From: Chlorobiota bacterium
Lineage (GTDB): Bacteria > Bacteroidota > Bacteroidia > Bacteroidales > B39-G9
Assembly: GCA_013152655.1 (NCBI GenBank)
Contig: JAADFW010000283.1
Coordinates: 1 to 39,904 of the forward strand
Direction: 5' to 3'
Length of the DNA: 39,904 nucleotides
In this document: positions 1 through 11,157 of the stretch, piece after piece
Layout: the number at the start of each line of letters is the position of its first letter
How positions within the stretch are numbered: the stretch's first letter is position 1
Translations under genes and position numbers: made by a program
The notes under the pieces: model-generated
The model's input: the letters and a program-made list of their open reading frames with translations, nothing else
Databases searched by the model: none
Told to the model about the DNA's origin: nothing

Positions 1-30
1 AGTAAAATATGTACTGGCTACAACAATGTG

Positions 31-70
31 TAAAAATAAAATCCCCCTGTAAAATTAATTACAGAGGGAT
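31..70 (-). terminator. Rho-independent terminator of groEL
   Basis: The arms at 41-52 and 59-70 form a 12-position stem with one C/A mismatch and a 6-nt loop. On the minus strand the stem is followed by a T-rich tail (31-40). It begins 25 nt after the groEL stop codon, the expected place for its terminator. Confidence 0.85.
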
Positions 71-94
71 GAGAATATAGTGTTTAAATGATTG

Positions 95-1768
<1,674 letters not shown>

Positions 1769-1786
1769 TCATTTAATATTCAAGAT

Positions 1787-1984
1787 TTATAATATAATAC
1801 TTATATCAGCATTGTTAAAAACACAATATTCTTTTGCCATACATGAAAAATGTGTGGTGCTAATTATTCCATTTATATATAGCTTATTAATTTCAGGTTG
1901 AATAATTAGCTGTTTAAAATCATGAATTAATGTCAATTCATCAATCTTCTCTAATTCTTTCTTAACTTTTTCAATATTCTTCAT
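1787..1984 (-). CDS. Small hypothetical ORF upstream of groEL
   Basis: This is a 65-codon ORF on the groEL strand, ending 45 bp before the groEL start. I do not recognise the product. The N-terminal half is Lys/Glu-rich and probably helical (KNIEKVKKELEKIDEL); there is no signal peptide or membrane segment. It is not GroES, because neither the PL-D-R-V N-terminus nor the mobile loop is visible. It occupies the place where groES often lies. An internal stretch, MAKEYCVFNNA, resembles the GroEL start [11 protein letters not shown], and 12 nt are identical. It could be a real short gene, a remnant, or chance coding in a leader. There is no clear ribosome binding site, so confidence is low. Confidence 0.3.
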   Translation of the reverse strand: MKNIEKVKKELEKIDELTLIHDFKQLIIQPEINKLYINGIISTTHFSCMAKEYCVFNNADISIIL

Positions 1985-2152
1985 TAATGCTTACGTTTTT
2001 GCGACAATGGCTTCTCATATTCTATGCCAAACTATAATTCATTTTAAAATGTGATTTTTTTTCATTGCGCTAAAATGCCTGTATCGCATTGTTTAAAGAA
2101 TTTGATTATATAAACACTTGATTTTAAATGCTCTTTAATCATTTTTTCAGAC

Positions 2153-2189
2153 AAAAAAAAGTGTCAGCATGTATGACATACTGACACTT
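2153..2189 (-). terminator. Rho-independent terminator of the secG operon
   Basis: The 9-bp perfect arms AAGTGTCAG (2159-2167) and CTGACACTT (2181-2189) are extended inward by ATGT/ACAT after one mismatch. On the minus strand the hairpin is followed by eight T residues (2153-2160). It lies 24 nt after the secG stop codon. Confidence 0.92.
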
Positions 2190-2212
2190 AAACTGGAAAC
2201 TAAAAATTTCTA

Positions 2213-2548
2213 TTATTTATTTTCTTTTTTTTCAGGAACAGTTGTTGGAAAGTTCTGTATTGCTCCCGGGTCAACAGCATTTTGAATTTGTTCTTCAATT
2301 GCTGATTTGTTAGCATCGCCAGCATCTCTATTAATAGTTAAACTGGCACCTATTGAAAAAACTAAAAGAGCTAAGGCAATAGTCCATGTAGCTTTTTCAA
2401 GAAAATCGGTAGTTTTGCGTACTCCCATAATTTGATTAGAAGACGAAAAATTAGAAGCCAATCCACCACCTTTTGAATTTTGTACAAGTACAATTAAAAT
2501 AAGTAAAATGGCAGCTATAAATATAAAAACGGTAAGTAAAACGTACAT
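2213..2548 (-). CDS. secG: Preprotein translocase subunit SecG
   Basis: SecG is the small auxiliary membrane subunit of the SecYEG channel. The 111-residue protein has two hydrophobic helices, roughly residues 2-22 and 53-72. The family loop between them contains QNSKGGGLAS and then the MGVRKTTDFLEKATW segment. The C-terminal 35 residues are polar and Lys/Glu-rich, a tail common in Bacteroidetes SecG. It is the last gene of a minus-strand run (sigma-54 activator, lptE, TPR protein, secG) and is followed by a strong terminator. The 18-bp gap to the TPR gene suggests co-transcription. Confidence 0.97.
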   Translation of the reverse strand: MYVLLTVFIFIAAILLILIVLVQNSKGGGLASNFSSSNQIMGVRKTTDFLEKATWTIALALLVFSIGASLTINRDAGDANKSAIEEQIQNAVDPGAIQNFPTTVPEKKENK

Positions 2549-2566
2549 AATGCTTTTATTTAGTTA

Positions 2567-3247
2567 TTATTTAATTAATTTTTTAATTTTTTTAATTTGG
2601 TTTGCAAAGTAAATGCTTTTTTCCGGATATTTCAAACTTAATTTTTCATAAGCTAAAATAGCTTTGTTATAAGCTTTTTGTTTAATATATATTGTTGCTA
2701 ACGTTTCTGTGAAAAATTCCGTTGTTTCTTTAACACTTTCTTCTGCAAAATTTGTTATTTCTTTATCCTCACTTTGTACAGGAGTTATTTTTGGATTTGT
2801 ATCAATAAACTCATCTATTAATTGTCCGTTCTTATTATTCTTTACCGGTATATGGCCATGTTTTTCTGAAACTAATTTTATCCAATCATTAAAAAAATGC
2901 TTTTCATTTTCCGGAAAATCAATTTTCGTAACTTCTTTTGGTTTTATATAATCAAATTCAAGTAAATTTTTGTCTGTTATATTTTTATTGAAAGATAATT
3001 GCTTATCTTCTATTTTTTCAACAGCTATTTTTTCATTTCTATCTAACTTAATTAATTCATCTTTTCGCACTTCTTCTTTATCTTGTAATTCTATGTCCTG
3101 CTTATTAGTATCTTCAATTAATTCTTCTGACAATGACAAATCATCATTCTGCTTAATTTCAGGAATTATATCAAAAGAATCTTCTAAAATTTGAAGTTCA
3201 TGAATATATTCTGTATAAATCAGATTCTCAAGGTAATTATCATTCAT
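2567..3247 (-). CDS. Hypothetical protein with C-terminal TPR unit
   Basis: This is a 226-residue acidic, Lys/Glu/Asp-rich protein without a signal peptide or membrane helix. The first 150 residues look disordered or low complexity. The last 50 residues form a TPR-like helical pair: ETLATIYIKQKAYNKAILAY, then EKLSLKYPEKS, then a Lys-rich end. Its function is unknown. A TPR-containing hypothetical between lptE and secG is, from memory, a common Bacteroidetes arrangement, which supports it as a real gene. Gaps of 23 bp to lptE and 18 bp to secG point to one operon. Confidence 0.85.
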   Translation of the reverse strand: MNDNYLENLIYTEYIHELQILEDSFDIIPEIKQNDDLSLSEELIEDTNKQDIELQDKEEVRKDELIKLDRNEKIAVEKIEDKQLSFNKNITDKNLLEFDYIKPKEVTKIDFPENEKHFFNDWIKLVSEKHGHIPVKNNKNGQLIDEFIDTNPKITPVQSEDKEITNFAEESVKETTEFFTETLATIYIKQKAYNKAILAYEKLSLKYPEKSIYFANQIKKIKKLIK

Positions 3248-3270
3248 ATTTTACTAAAAATTAATTTAAT

Positions 3271-3777
3271 TTACCAGTTTGCTACCGATTTGTTAAAAAT
3301 ATCATCATTTATTTGTTCTATTATCTCTAAAACTAAGTCCTCTTCAACATCGTTCAAATTTTTTGAACTTTCGTAATCAGCATATCTCGAAAAAGTTGTA
3401 GCAAAATCTTTTTCCGGATCTAAAGCATTTGAAAATCGCACTTTAATTTTTATTGTTAATCTATTTAAGGCTGCTGTTTCATTACCTTGAATAGCTATAG
3501 GTTTTGTATCGTAATAAGTAATTTCACCTTCAAAATTTAAATCTCCAACATTATTTACTAAATTAAGATTAGTTTGTGACAAAAACAGTTCTTTTAACGA
3601 TTCAGTAAAAACCTGACTAAGATTTGGGTTGACTAATCTTGCCATATTAGGAAAATATTGTACAGAAACAGTTTTAACTTCCGGTGAAATGGATGCTCCT
3701 GTAAAAGAATAATTTATTTTACAACTTGTACTCCAAAAGCCAATTATTATAATTATAAAGAGTAGTTTTTTCAACAT
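3271..3777 (-). CDS. lptE: LptE family outer-membrane lipoprotein
   Basis: LptE is the lipoprotein partner of LptD in inserting LPS into the outer membrane. From the ATG at 3777 the product has 168 residues: a short Lys-rich start, a hydrophobic stretch and a lipobox-like STSC with Cys19. It continues with the Bacteroidetes LptE pattern (YSFTGASI, VKTVSVQYFPN, LSQVFTESLKE, LNFEGEITYY). An in-frame ATG at 3804 would add nine polar residues and overlap the upstream stop by 11 bp. I prefer 3777 because it gives a normal lipoprotein signal. The gene lies between the sigma-54 activator and the TPR gene in the same operon. Confidence 0.9.
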   Translation of the reverse strand: MLKKLLFIIIIIGFWSTSCKINYSFTGASISPEVKTVSVQYFPNMARLVNPNLSQVFTESLKELFLSQTNLNLVNNVGDLNFEGEITYYDTKPIAIQGNETAALNRLTIKIKVRFSNALDPEKDFATTFSRYADYESSKNLNDVEEDLVLEIIEQINDDIFNKSVANW

Positions 3778-3793
3778 TTTTAAATTTCTTTCA

Positions 3794-5029
3794 TCATGAT
3801 TCAATCTCGTATTCTTTAATTTTTCTATACAAAGTTCGTTCCGAAATACCTAATTCCATAGCTGCATTTTTTCTTTTGCCCTTGTGTTTTTCTAAGGCTT
3901 TTTTTATTAATTCTATTTCCTTATCAACTAATAACAGCGATTCTTCTATTATTTCTTCTGTATCAACAATATTAGTTTCTGGCCGGGATTCATTCTTAAT
4001 TTCAACCGGTTTTCTCATTTTTGACTCATTAATTTTATGGCCTTCAGTATAAATATCTTTTAAAATGTGTGTGTTAACATTTTCAAGATTTATGTTATTA
4101 TCGTCGGTTTCAATAATTTCGTGAACTAGCCTTTTAAGGTCATTCATATCTTTTTTCATATCAAACAATACTTTATAAAGTATTTCTCTTTCTGAACTAA
4201 AAGTTTTTGAATCAACAGGTTTGTAAAGTGCCGGAAGTTTACTCCCTTCATAAATTGGTAAATATTGTTTAAGTTTCTCATTACTTATTTTCCTGTTTTT
4301 TTCAATAACTGAAATTTGCTCTGTAATATTTTTAAGCTGACGAATATTGCCTGGCCACCTGTAATTAGTTAACAGATATACAGCATCATCCTCTAATGAT
4401 ATGGCCGGCATCCTATATCGTTCAGCAAAATCATTGGCAAATTTCCTAAAAAGTAAGTGAATATCTTCCTTTCTTTCACGCAAGGCAGGCACTATTATAG
4501 GTACAGTATTTAATCTGTAAAACAGGTCTTCGCGAAATTTGCCTTCTTGTATTGCATTTTCAATATTAACATTTGTAGCTGCAACTACCCGTACATTTGT
4601 TTTTAAAACTTTAGAAGAACCCACTTTTAAAAACTCTCCTGCTTCAAGTACACGAAGTAATCTTACTTGAGTTGAAATTGGCAATTCTGCTACTTCATCT
4701 AAAAATATAGTTCCTTCATTAGCTACTTCAAAATACCCTTTTCTGCTTTCGTGTGCACCGGTAAACGAACCTTTTTCATGCCCAAACAACTCTGAATCAA
4801 TTGTACCTTCAGGTATTGCACCACAATTTACAGCAATATTTTGGCCATGTTTTCTCGGACTAAATTGATGAATAATTTTTGGAAATATTTCTTTTCCCGT
4901 GCCACTCTCGCCTGATATTAACACAGACATATCGGTAGGTGCAACCTGAATGGCAATTTCAATTGCATGGTCAAGCTTTGACGAATTACCTATAATTCCA
5001 AATCGCTGTTTAATTTGTTGAACATTCAT
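3794..5029 (-). CDS. Sigma-54-dependent transcriptional activator
   Basis: This is an AAA+ enhancer-binding protein that remodels sigma-54 RNA polymerase. Its 411 residues begin almost at once with the AAA+ domain: Walker A GESGTGKE at 40-47, the sigma-54 contact loop GSFTGA at 87-92 (a variant of GAFTGA), Walker B GTIFLDEVAEL, and the arginine-finger/sensor region. A variable linker of about 110 residues follows. The protein ends in a Fis-type helix-turn-helix (AAMELGISERTLYRKIKEYE). There is no N-terminal receiver, GAF or PAS domain, so the input is not encoded in this protein. It heads the operon leading to lptE and secG and is divergent from hppA. The target promoters are unknown. Confidence 0.95.
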   Translation of the reverse strand: MNVQQIKQRFGIIGNSSKLDHAIEIAIQVAPTDMSVLISGESGTGKEIFPKIIHQFSPRKHGQNIAVNCGAIPEGTIDSELFGHEKGSFTGAHESRKGYFEVANEGTIFLDEVAELPISTQVRLLRVLEAGEFLKVGSSKVLKTNVRVVAATNVNIENAIQEGKFREDLFYRLNTVPIIVPALRERKEDIHLLFRKFANDFAERYRMPAISLEDDAVYLLTNYRWPGNIRQLKNITEQISVIEKNRKISNEKLKQYLPIYEGSKLPALYKPVDSKTFSSEREILYKVLFDMKKDMNDLKRLVHEIIETDDNNINLENVNTHILKDIYTEGHKINESKMRKPVEIKNESRPETNIVDTEEIIEESLLLVDKEIELIKKALEKHKGKRKNAAMELGISERTLYRKIKEYEIES

Positions 5030-5343
5030 ATATTTGAGGTTTGCTAATTGGCTCTTTTAATACATTTCATACAAAATACTAAAAACTAATAAGGATACAA
5101 ATTTACAATTGTTATAGAAAAACTGGTAATGGATGTTAACTCTTTTTAAATATTAACTGTTTTTTTGTTAACTAAACCACAATTTGCATTTTATCTTAAA
5201 GATAAATTAAGCACAAAAAGAGATTTTTAAAAAACCAATATTAATATAAAATGCTTTCAGATAATAGTTTGCTATTGTTTTAAATTTCTCTACTTTTGCG
5301 TTTTTAAAACAACTAATTTATAACTAACCAATTGATTTAAAAC
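5030..5343. other. Divergent intergenic region, sigma-54 activator / hppA
   Basis: These 314 bp contain the hppA promoter (5268-5298) and a possible minus-strand -7 box, CAAATTTA read on the plus strand (5098-5105), for the sigma-54 activator operon. The rest is AT-rich with several TTAAC/GTTAA words. No ORF or RNA gene is seen. Confidence 0.6.
5268..5298 (+). promoter_or_regulatory. Bacteroidetes-type promoter of hppA
   Basis: TTTG at 5268-5271, a 19-bp spacer and TACTTTTG at 5291-5298 match the Bacteroidetes primary sigma consensus (TTTG-N19-TAnnTTTG) exactly. The predicted transcript starts near 5304, giving a leader of about 40 nt before the ATG at 5344. Confidence 0.8.
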
Positions 5344-7734
5344 ATGGAAAATCTAGTTTACTATTTACCATTGGCTGGTGTAATTGGCCTTTTATTTACA
5401 TTTTGGAAATCTTCATGGGTAAGAAAACAAGAAGTAGGAAATGAAAAAATGGCTTCGATTGCCAAAAATATTGCCGACGGTGCAATGGCATTTTTAAAAG
5501 CAGAATATAAGGTATTATCTGTTTTTGTTCTTGCAGTTGCTGTTTTACTTTTATTTAAAGGCATGAATGAGCATGATTCCAACGGGTATGTTGCTCTTTC
5601 ATTTGTTATTGGGGCTTTTTCTTCTGCTTTAGCAGGATTTTTAGGAATGAGAATAGCTACCAAAGCTAATGTGAGAACCACAAATGCTGCTCGAGAATCA
5701 TTAAACAGTGCTCTTAAAATTGCTTTTTCAGGAGGTTCAGTAATGGGATTGGGAGTAGTTGCTCTTGGTGTTATTGGCTTATCGGTGCTGTTTATTTTAT
5801 ACTACTATTTTCTAGGAATTAATTGGGGAATTGTTGCAGTTTTAAATGTATTATCAGGATTCTCGTTAGGTGCTTCCTCAATTGCGCTGTTTGCACGTGT
5901 AGGTGGCGGCATTTATACTAAGGCAGCTGATGTAGGTGCCGATTTAGTAGGAAAAGTTGAAGCAGGCATTCCTGAGGACCACCCCTTAAACCCGGCAACA
6001 ATTGCCGATAATGTTGGTGATAATGTTGGTGATGTAGCAGGAATGGGTGCCGACCTTTTTGAATCTTTTGTAGGTAGTATTATTGCTACAATGGTTTTAG
6101 GTGCATCTTTTGTTCCCGGGTTTAAAGATTTAGGATTTTTCGAACTCGGAGCAATTATTTTACCATTAGCCTTAGCCGGAACCGGAATTATAGTATCACT
6201 AATTGGTACCTTTTTTATTAAAATAAAAGAAGGTGGAAATCCACAAAAGGCATTAAATGCAGGCGAATTAGTATCTGCTTTATTAATGATTATTTTTTCT
6301 TTTTTTATTATTAGATACATGCTCCCTGCCTCATGGAGTTTAAACGGCAAGACTTTTTCATCAATGGGTGTTTTTTGGTCAACTATTGTTGGCTTACTTA
6401 CCGGATTAGGAGTTGGCAGAATAACAGAATATTATACCGGAACAGGGAAAAAACCTGTATTGTCAATTGTTAAACAATCGGTTACCGGTGCTGCAACAAA
6501 TATTATCGCTGGCCTGGGAGTTGGAATGTTATCAACCGCAATACCTGTAATTTTAATTGCTGTTGCAATAATATTATCTAATTACTTCGCTGGTTTATAT
6601 GGTATTGCCATTGCTGCTGTTGGAATGCTGGCAAATACAGGAATTCAATTATCTATTGATGCTTATGGCCCTATTTCTGATAATGCCGGAGGTATTGCTG
6701 AAATGTCTAATCTGCCAAAAGATGTAAGAAAACGAACAGACAAATTAGATGCTGTTGGCAATACAACTGCTGCTATTGGAAAAGGTTTTGCTATTGCTTC
6801 TGCTGCACTAACAGCCTTAGCATTATTTTCTGCATTTATGCAACAAGCAAGAATAACATCAATTGATATTTCACAATCTAAAGTAATGGCCGGTTTATTT
6901 CTCGGTGGAGTTTTGCCATTTGTATTTTCCGCACTTGCCATGGGTGCAGTAGGACGCGCTGCAATGTCAATGATAGAAGAAGTTAGAAGACAATTTAAAT
7001 CTATTCCCGCGTTAAAAAACGCATTAGAAGTAATGAAAAAATATGATGGGGATATGGATAAAGCTTCAGAAGAAGATAAAAAGATTTTTGATGCTGCCGA
7101 TGGTGTTGCCGAATATGGAAAATGTGTTGCAATTTCCACACAAGCATCTTTAAGAGAAATGGTTCTTCCCGGGTTAATGGCAATTATTGTTCCTGCTTTA
7201 GTTGGTTATATTGGTGGTGCTGAAATGTTGGGAGGTTTGTTGGCCGGAGTAACAGTAACCGGAGTTTTAATGGCTATATTTCAAGCCAATGCAGGAGGTG
7301 CATGGGATAATGCAAAAAAAATGATTGAAGAAGGTATTGAAATAAATGGTGTTGAATATAAGAAAGGAACAGAAGCTCATAAAGCAGCAGTAGTTGGCGA
7401 CACAGTTGGCGATCCTTTTAAAGATACATCAGGCCCTTCTATAAATATTTTAATAAAACTGATGTCTATTGTTGCACTTGTAATTGCCCCAAGCATAGCT
7501 ATCACTAATCATCAGCTTGATGCAAAAGAAATGAAAATGGAAAGTATAGTAAATGTTCAATCAAATGATGATTATGAAGTAAGTGCTAATTCTTTTGTAC
7601 TTGATACAATTATTAATAAAACAGACACAATAATAGATGAAGACGGGAATATGCAAATTCAACAAACTGTTAAAGTTAGAAAACTGGATATTAAAGAAGG
7701 AATAAGCGGTAAAAGTACTGAGAAAAAAGAATGA
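5344..7734 (+). CDS. hppA: Membrane-bound ion-translocating pyrophosphatase
   Basis: This integral inner-membrane enzyme couples PPi hydrolysis to ion pumping. The 796-residue protein has about 16 hydrophobic helices. The substrate site is intact: [11 protein letters not shown] at 196-206 and DNVGDNVGD at 222-230. ADLFES places Glu240 at the position typical of Na+-pumping types, whereas H+-only plant-type enzymes have the Glu one turn later. [10 protein letters not shown] at 472-481 carries Ala476 where K+-independent enzymes have Lys, so it should be K+-dependent. Whether it pumps Na+ only or Na+ and H+ cannot be read here. A polar C-terminal tail of roughly 75 residues follows the last helix and makes the protein longer than the usual 680-750. 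It is a monocistronic unit with its own promoter and terminator. Confidence 0.98.
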   Translation: MENLVYYLPLAGVIGLLFTFWKSSWVRKQEVGNEKMASIAKNIADGAMAFLKAEYKVLSVFVLAVAVLLLFKGMNEHDSNGYVALSFVIGAFSSALAGFLGMRIATKANVRTTNAARESLNSALKIAFSGGSVMGLGVVALGVIGLSVLFILYYYFLGINWGIVAVLNVLSGFSLGASSIALFARVGGGIYTKAADVGADLVGKVEAGIPEDHPLNPATIADNVGDNVGDVAGMGADLFESFVGSIIATMVLGASFVPGFKDLGFFELGAIILPLALAGTGIIVSLIGTFFIKIKEGGNPQKALNAGELVSALLMIIFSFFIIRYMLPASWSLNGKTFSSMGVFWSTIVGLLTGLGVGRITEYYTGTGKKPVLSIVKQSVTGAATNIIAGLGVGMLSTAIPVILIAVAIILSNYFAGLYGIAIAAVGMLANTGIQLSIDAYGPISDNAGGIAEMSNLPKDVRKRTDKLDAVGNTTAAIGKGFAIASAALTALALFSAFMQQARITSIDISQSKVMAGLFLGGVLPFVFSALAMGAVGRAAMSMIEEVRRQFKSIPALKNALEVMKKYDGDMDKASEEDKKIFDAADGVAEYGKCVAISTQASLREMVLPGLMAIIVPALVGYIGGAEMLGGLLAGVTVTGVLMAIFQANAGGAWDNAKKMIEEGIEINGVEYKKGTEAHKAAVVGDTVGDPFKDTSGPSINILIKLMSIVALVIAPSIAITNHQLDAKEMKMESIVNVQSNDDYEVSANSFVLDTIINKTDTIIDEDGNMQIQQTVKVRKLDIKEGISGKSTEKKE

Positions 7735-7759
7735 CAATTAACACATATAGTTTAGTAGA

Positions 7760-7800
7760 GAGGCTGTTTTAAATTATAAAAACAGCCTCTTTTTATTTTA
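7760..7800 (+). terminator. Rho-independent terminator of hppA
   Basis: The 11-bp perfect arms GAGGCTGTTTT (7760-7770) and AAAACAGCCTC (7779-7789) are followed by TTTTTATTTTA. The hairpin begins 26 nt after the hppA stop codon. Confidence 0.93.
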
Positions 7801-7843
7801 TTCATTTTGTTTTTGTACATTAGAAAAAAAAGTAATTATTGAG

Positions 7844-8830
7844 ATGAAAGAATTCACAATTAATGAATTTATGCCTTTAATAAACGGGTATAAAAAAAGT
7901 CGTATCATTTTATCAGCATGGGAGTTAGATATTTTTACAATTGTGGAAAATACAGATGGGACAAAAGATAAAATTTTTAAAATGCTTAAAACTGATGAAC
8001 GAGCTACACAAATTTTACTTGATGTGTTAACTTCTTTAGGTTTATTAGTAAAAAAAGAAAATAGTTATTTTAATACCGCTTTTTCAAAAAAATATCTCGT
8101 TAAATCGTCAAAAGAGTATCTATCCGGCTTGGGACATTCCGGCAACTTATGGAATTTGTGGTCTGGATTAACAAGGGTTGTTAAAGAAGGTAAGCCTAAT
8201 ACTGCAAATGAAATAAACGAAAGGGATGAGGAATGGTTGTCAAATTTTATTGAGGCAATGCACTATAGAGCACAAAAACAAGCCCCTGAAACCATTCATT
8301 TGCTTGACTTATCAAACGTAAACTCCGTTCTGGATATAGGTGGCGGCTCTGGAATATTTTCAATGGCATTTGTTGATGCAAATTCAAAAATTAAATCAAC
8401 TGTTTTTGATTTACCTAATGTTATTCCTTTAACAAAAAAATATATTAAACAAGAAGGTTATACAAACAGCATTAAAACAAAAGCAGGCGATTATACTAAG
8501 GATGATATTGGAACAGGTTACGATTTAATTTTTTTATCAGCTATTATTCACAGTAATTCATATAAAACCAATGAACAATTAGTGAAAAAATGTTACAAAG
8601 CCTTAAACAAGGGAGGCCAAATTGTAATTTCAGATTTTATTTTAAGCAGCAACAGACTAGAACCTTATTATGCCGCAGAATTTGCAGTAAACATGTTAGT
8701 TGCAACTGCTGAAGGCAATACATATACCGAAGAAGAAATATCCAACTGGTTTGAAGATGCAGGTTTTAAAAACACAAACAAAATTGACTTGCCAACCAAA
8801 GGAGCAATGATGATTGCTTATAATTCTTAA
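7844..8830 (+). CDS. SAM-dependent O-methyltransferase (Methyltransf_2 type)
   Basis: This is a predicted soluble class I methyltransferase of 328 residues. The N-terminal 90 residues resemble the winged-helix dimerisation domain of the acetylserotonin/plant O-methyltransferase family (SAWELDIFTIVENTDGT, then a helix-turn-helix). The SAM-binding glycine motif LDIGGGSG is at 163-170. It is followed by the family signature FDLPNV and later an acidic/hydrophobic motif (GYDLIFLSAIIHS). ALNKGGQIVISDF is the usual post-IV segment. In O-methylating members the catalytic base is a His near the HS in that segment. The substrate cannot be told. The gene stands alone between hppA and convergent ribF. 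Confidence 0.88.
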   Translation: MKEFTINEFMPLINGYKKSRIILSAWELDIFTIVENTDGTKDKIFKMLKTDERATQILLDVLTSLGLLVKKENSYFNTAFSKKYLVKSSKEYLSGLGHSGNLWNLWSGLTRVVKEGKPNTANEINERDEEWLSNFIEAMHYRAQKQAPETIHLLDLSNVNSVLDIGGGSGIFSMAFVDANSKIKSTVFDLPNVIPLTKKYIKQEGYTNSIKTKAGDYTKDDIGTGYDLIFLSAIIHSNSYKTNEQLVKKCYKALNKGGQIVISDFILSSNRLEPYYAAEFAVNMLVATAEGNTYTEEEISNWFEDAGFKNTNKIDLPTKGAMMIAYNS

Positions 8831-8845
8831 TAGCATTATTTATAA

Positions 8846-9778
8846 TTAACGCGACAGTATGTTAATAATACTCTGTTTGTCAATGTTCAGTTGTTTTTGA
8901 AGCTCATTTACATTATTGAATTTTATTTCATCCCTTAATCTTTGAACAAATCTTATTTTAATATTCTTATCATAAATAATATGGTTAAAATCAAAAATAT
9001 GAACCTCAATACTTTTTTTTAAAGAGCTACTATTAACAGTTGGCCTCAATCCTATGTTTAACATTCCTTTGTAACTGTTATTTTCATAATCAATTGTTAC
9101 GGCATAAACACCATCTTTTGGTATTAATTTGAATTTTTGGCCGGGTAATATATTAGCAGTCGGAAATCCTATTGATCGTCCTATTTTGCTTCCTTCAACA
9201 ACTTTGCCGGTAATAAAATAATCATAACCTAAAAAACTATTGGCAGTTTTGATATTTCCGTTTATCAGTTCATTTCTAATTATTGTAGAACTAATCTCCT
9301 GTTTGTTTACCAGATAAGGATTACATCTTTTTAACGACAAATTAAATGCTTTTGTACAATTTAATAAATCATCATATGAACCTTCGCGTTTATGTCCAAA
9401 GTGATGATTAAAACCAACAACTAAAGTTGAAACATGCAGCTTGTTTACTAATATTTGTTCAATAAAATTACAAGAATTAAGTTTAGAAAACCCCAGATTA
9501 AATGGATAAACAATAAGATGGCCAATTCCTGTTGCTCTTATCAGTTCAATTTTTTCATCAATAGAGTTTATTAATCTTACATTATCCCCTTTGGGTTTAA
9601 AAACCATTACAGGATGAGGCCAAAATGTAAAAACTACCGATTCCTTATTTTCTTTTTTCGCAATTTCAATAACATTATTTATAACACTTAAGTGTCCTTT
9701 ATGTACACCATCAAAAACACCAATAGTTATAACGGTATTAATTGACTTAAAATCTTCTATATTATTATAAATTTTCAA
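8846..9778 (-). CDS. ribF: Bifunctional riboflavin kinase / FAD synthetase
   Basis: RibF converts riboflavin to FMN and then FAD in the cytoplasm. The 310-residue length fits the bifunctional enzyme. The N-terminal nucleotidyltransferase domain has TIGVFDGVHKGH (about 18-29), VFTFWPHPV, and VVGFNHHFGHKREGS. The C-terminal riboflavin kinase domain begins near residue 180 with GKVVEGSKIGRSIGFPTANI and contains DGVYAV and GLRPTV. Its end faces the methyltransferase gene across only 15 bp with no obvious terminator. A Bacteroidetes-type promoter lies 26 bp upstream of the ATG. Confidence 0.97.
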   Translation of the reverse strand: MKIYNNIEDFKSINTVITIGVFDGVHKGHLSVINNVIEIAKKENKESVVFTFWPHPVMVFKPKGDNVRLINSIDEKIELIRATGIGHLIVYPFNLGFSKLNSCNFIEQILVNKLHVSTLVVGFNHHFGHKREGSYDDLLNCTKAFNLSLKRCNPYLVNKQEISSTIIRNELINGNIKTANSFLGYDYFITGKVVEGSKIGRSIGFPTANILPGQKFKLIPKDGVYAVTIDYENNSYKGMLNIGLRPTVNSSSLKKSIEVHIFDFNHIIYDKNIKIRFVQRLRDEIKFNNVNELQKQLNIDKQSIINILSR

Positions 9779-9803
9779 ATTTCAACAAAATTAAAAAAGA
9801 GTA

Positions 9804-9834
9804 CAAAAATAGAAATTAAAGTTTGAGGGACAAT
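9804..9834 (-). promoter_or_regulatory. Candidate promoter of ribF
   Basis: On the minus strand a -7 box TATTTTTG (9804-9811) is preceded, across a 19-bp spacer, by ATTG (9831-9834), one mismatch from TTTG. It sits 26 bp upstream of the ribF ATG. Confidence 0.6.
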
Positions 9835-9906
9835 TGTTATTTTAGAATCATTGCTAAAGGAAAATATTGCTTTTAATAAATAAGCAGGTAAATATTGAAA
9901 AAACAT

Positions 9907-9914
9907 TACTTTTG
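9907..9914 (+). promoter_or_regulatory. Candidate -7 box upstream of the TlpA-like gene
   Basis: TACTTTTG matches TAnnTTTG and lies 65 bp upstream of the ATG at 9979. No good TTTG is seen at the -33 position, so only the -7 element is supported. Confidence 0.45.
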
Positions 9915-9978
9915 CATTTCAAATAAATCACAAATTTGTTCATTTATATAAATTCATAACTAAAAAAACTAAATTAAA

Positions 9979-11157
9979 ATGATTAATCTGTTAAAAACAA
10001 ACACAACTATTGCTATTATTGCTTTACTATTACTTATAAATGCATGTTCAACACCCGGATATAAAATTGAAGGAACTTTTGAAAATGCATCGGGGAAAAA
10101 CATAATATTAGAAGAATTGACCGTAAGAAACCTGATACCTGTTGATTCAACAACTATTGACAAAAATGGGAAATTCAAATTTTCAGGTGATTTGGAAGCT
10201 CCAAAGTTTTTTGTGCTTAAAACAGGTAATAGCGATTTGGTTACATTGTTAATTGAGCCACAAGAAAATATAACAATTACCGGTGATGCAAATAACCTGT
10301 TTAAAACATATACCATTAAAGGGTCTGAGGGATCTAAATTGGTTAAAAACCTGAATGATGTGCTTAATAAAAATATGGATAGAGTTGATTCACTTGGCAA
10401 AATTTACAAAGCCAATGTTGACAAAGCTAACTTTGCTTCTTTAAAAGTGCAATTAGATAGTAGCTATTTGAAAATCATAACAAGTCAGCAAAATTATTTA
10501 AAATATTTTATTCAAAAAAACAGTTCTTCACTTGCATGTATTCCAGCTCTTTTTCAACAAATTTCACCTAAAAATTATGTTTTAAATACAACCGAGCATT
10601 TCCAATATTTCCAGATGGTTGACACAGCATTAACAAAAAAATACAGTGATTTAGAACAGGTTAAAGCTTTTCATGAATATGTAAAAAATGAAGGGAAAAG
10701 ATTAAAAGAAAAAGTTCTAAACGATAAAGTTCTTGGTATTGGTGCTGTGGCTCCTGATATTACTCTACCTACGCCTGAAGGAGAAGAATTATCATTATCG
10801 TCGTTAAGAGGAAAAGTTGTTTTGCTTGACTTCTGGGCGTCGTGGTGTAAGCCTTGCAGAAATGAAAACCCTAACCTGGTTGCAAATTACTTGAAATTTA
10901 AAGACAAAGGATTTGAAGTTTTTCAAGTATCATTAGATAAAACAAAAGATGCCTGGGTACAAGCCATTGCTTCTGACCATTTAACGTGGAAGCATGTAAG
11001 CGATTTACAATATTGGAACTCAGGCCCTGCACGACTTTATAATGTAAGAAGCATTCCGGCTAATTTTCTTTTAGATGAAGAAGGTAAAATAATTGCCAAG
11101 AATCTTAGAGGTGATGCTTTAGGTGCTAAACTAACCGAAGTTTTTTCAAATAAATAA
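9979..11157 (+). CDS. TlpA-like thioredoxin-fold lipoprotein with DUF4369 domain
   Basis: This is an exported thiol-disulfide oxidoreductase of a type abundant in Bacteroidetes. It has 392 residues. The N-terminus has a hydrophobic segment and lipobox-like INAC with Cys23, predicting a lipoprotein. Residues of about 28-125 match the beta-rich DUF4369 pattern (KIEGTFENASGKNIILEE, then VDSTTIDKNGKFKFSG). The C-terminal AhpC/TSA-like domain starts at VAPDITLPTPEGEE. The redox motif is WCKPC, Cys290 and Cys293, and a cis-Pro segment SIPANFLLD follows. The likely role is reduction or quality control of disulfides in the envelope. The M1 peptidase gene follows after 44 bp on the same strand and may be co-transcribed. 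Confidence 0.92.
   Translation: MINLLKTNTTIAIIALLLLINACSTPGYKIEGTFENASGKNIILEELTVRNLIPVDSTTIDKNGKFKFSGDLEAPKFFVLKTGNSDLVTLLIEPQENITITGDANNLFKTYTIKGSEGSKLVKNLNDVLNKNMDRVDSLGKIYKANVDKANFASLKVQLDSSYLKIITSQQNYLKYFIQKNSSSLACIPALFQQISPKNYVLNTTEHFQYFQMVDTALTKKYSDLEQVKAFHEYVKNEGKRLKEKVLNDKVLGIGAVAPDITLPTPEGEELSLSSLRGKVVLLDFWASWCKPCRNENPNLVANYLKFKDKGFEVFQVSLDKTKDAWVQAIASDHLTWKHVSDLQYWNSGPARLYNVRSIPANFLLDEEGKIIAKNLRGDALGAKLTEVFSNK

Noticed and set aside
5913-7139. Long minus-strand ORFs opposite hppA (5913-6350 and 6663-7139)
   Set aside because: They are shadows of hppA caused by its codon bias; the plus-strand protein has complete catalytic motifs.
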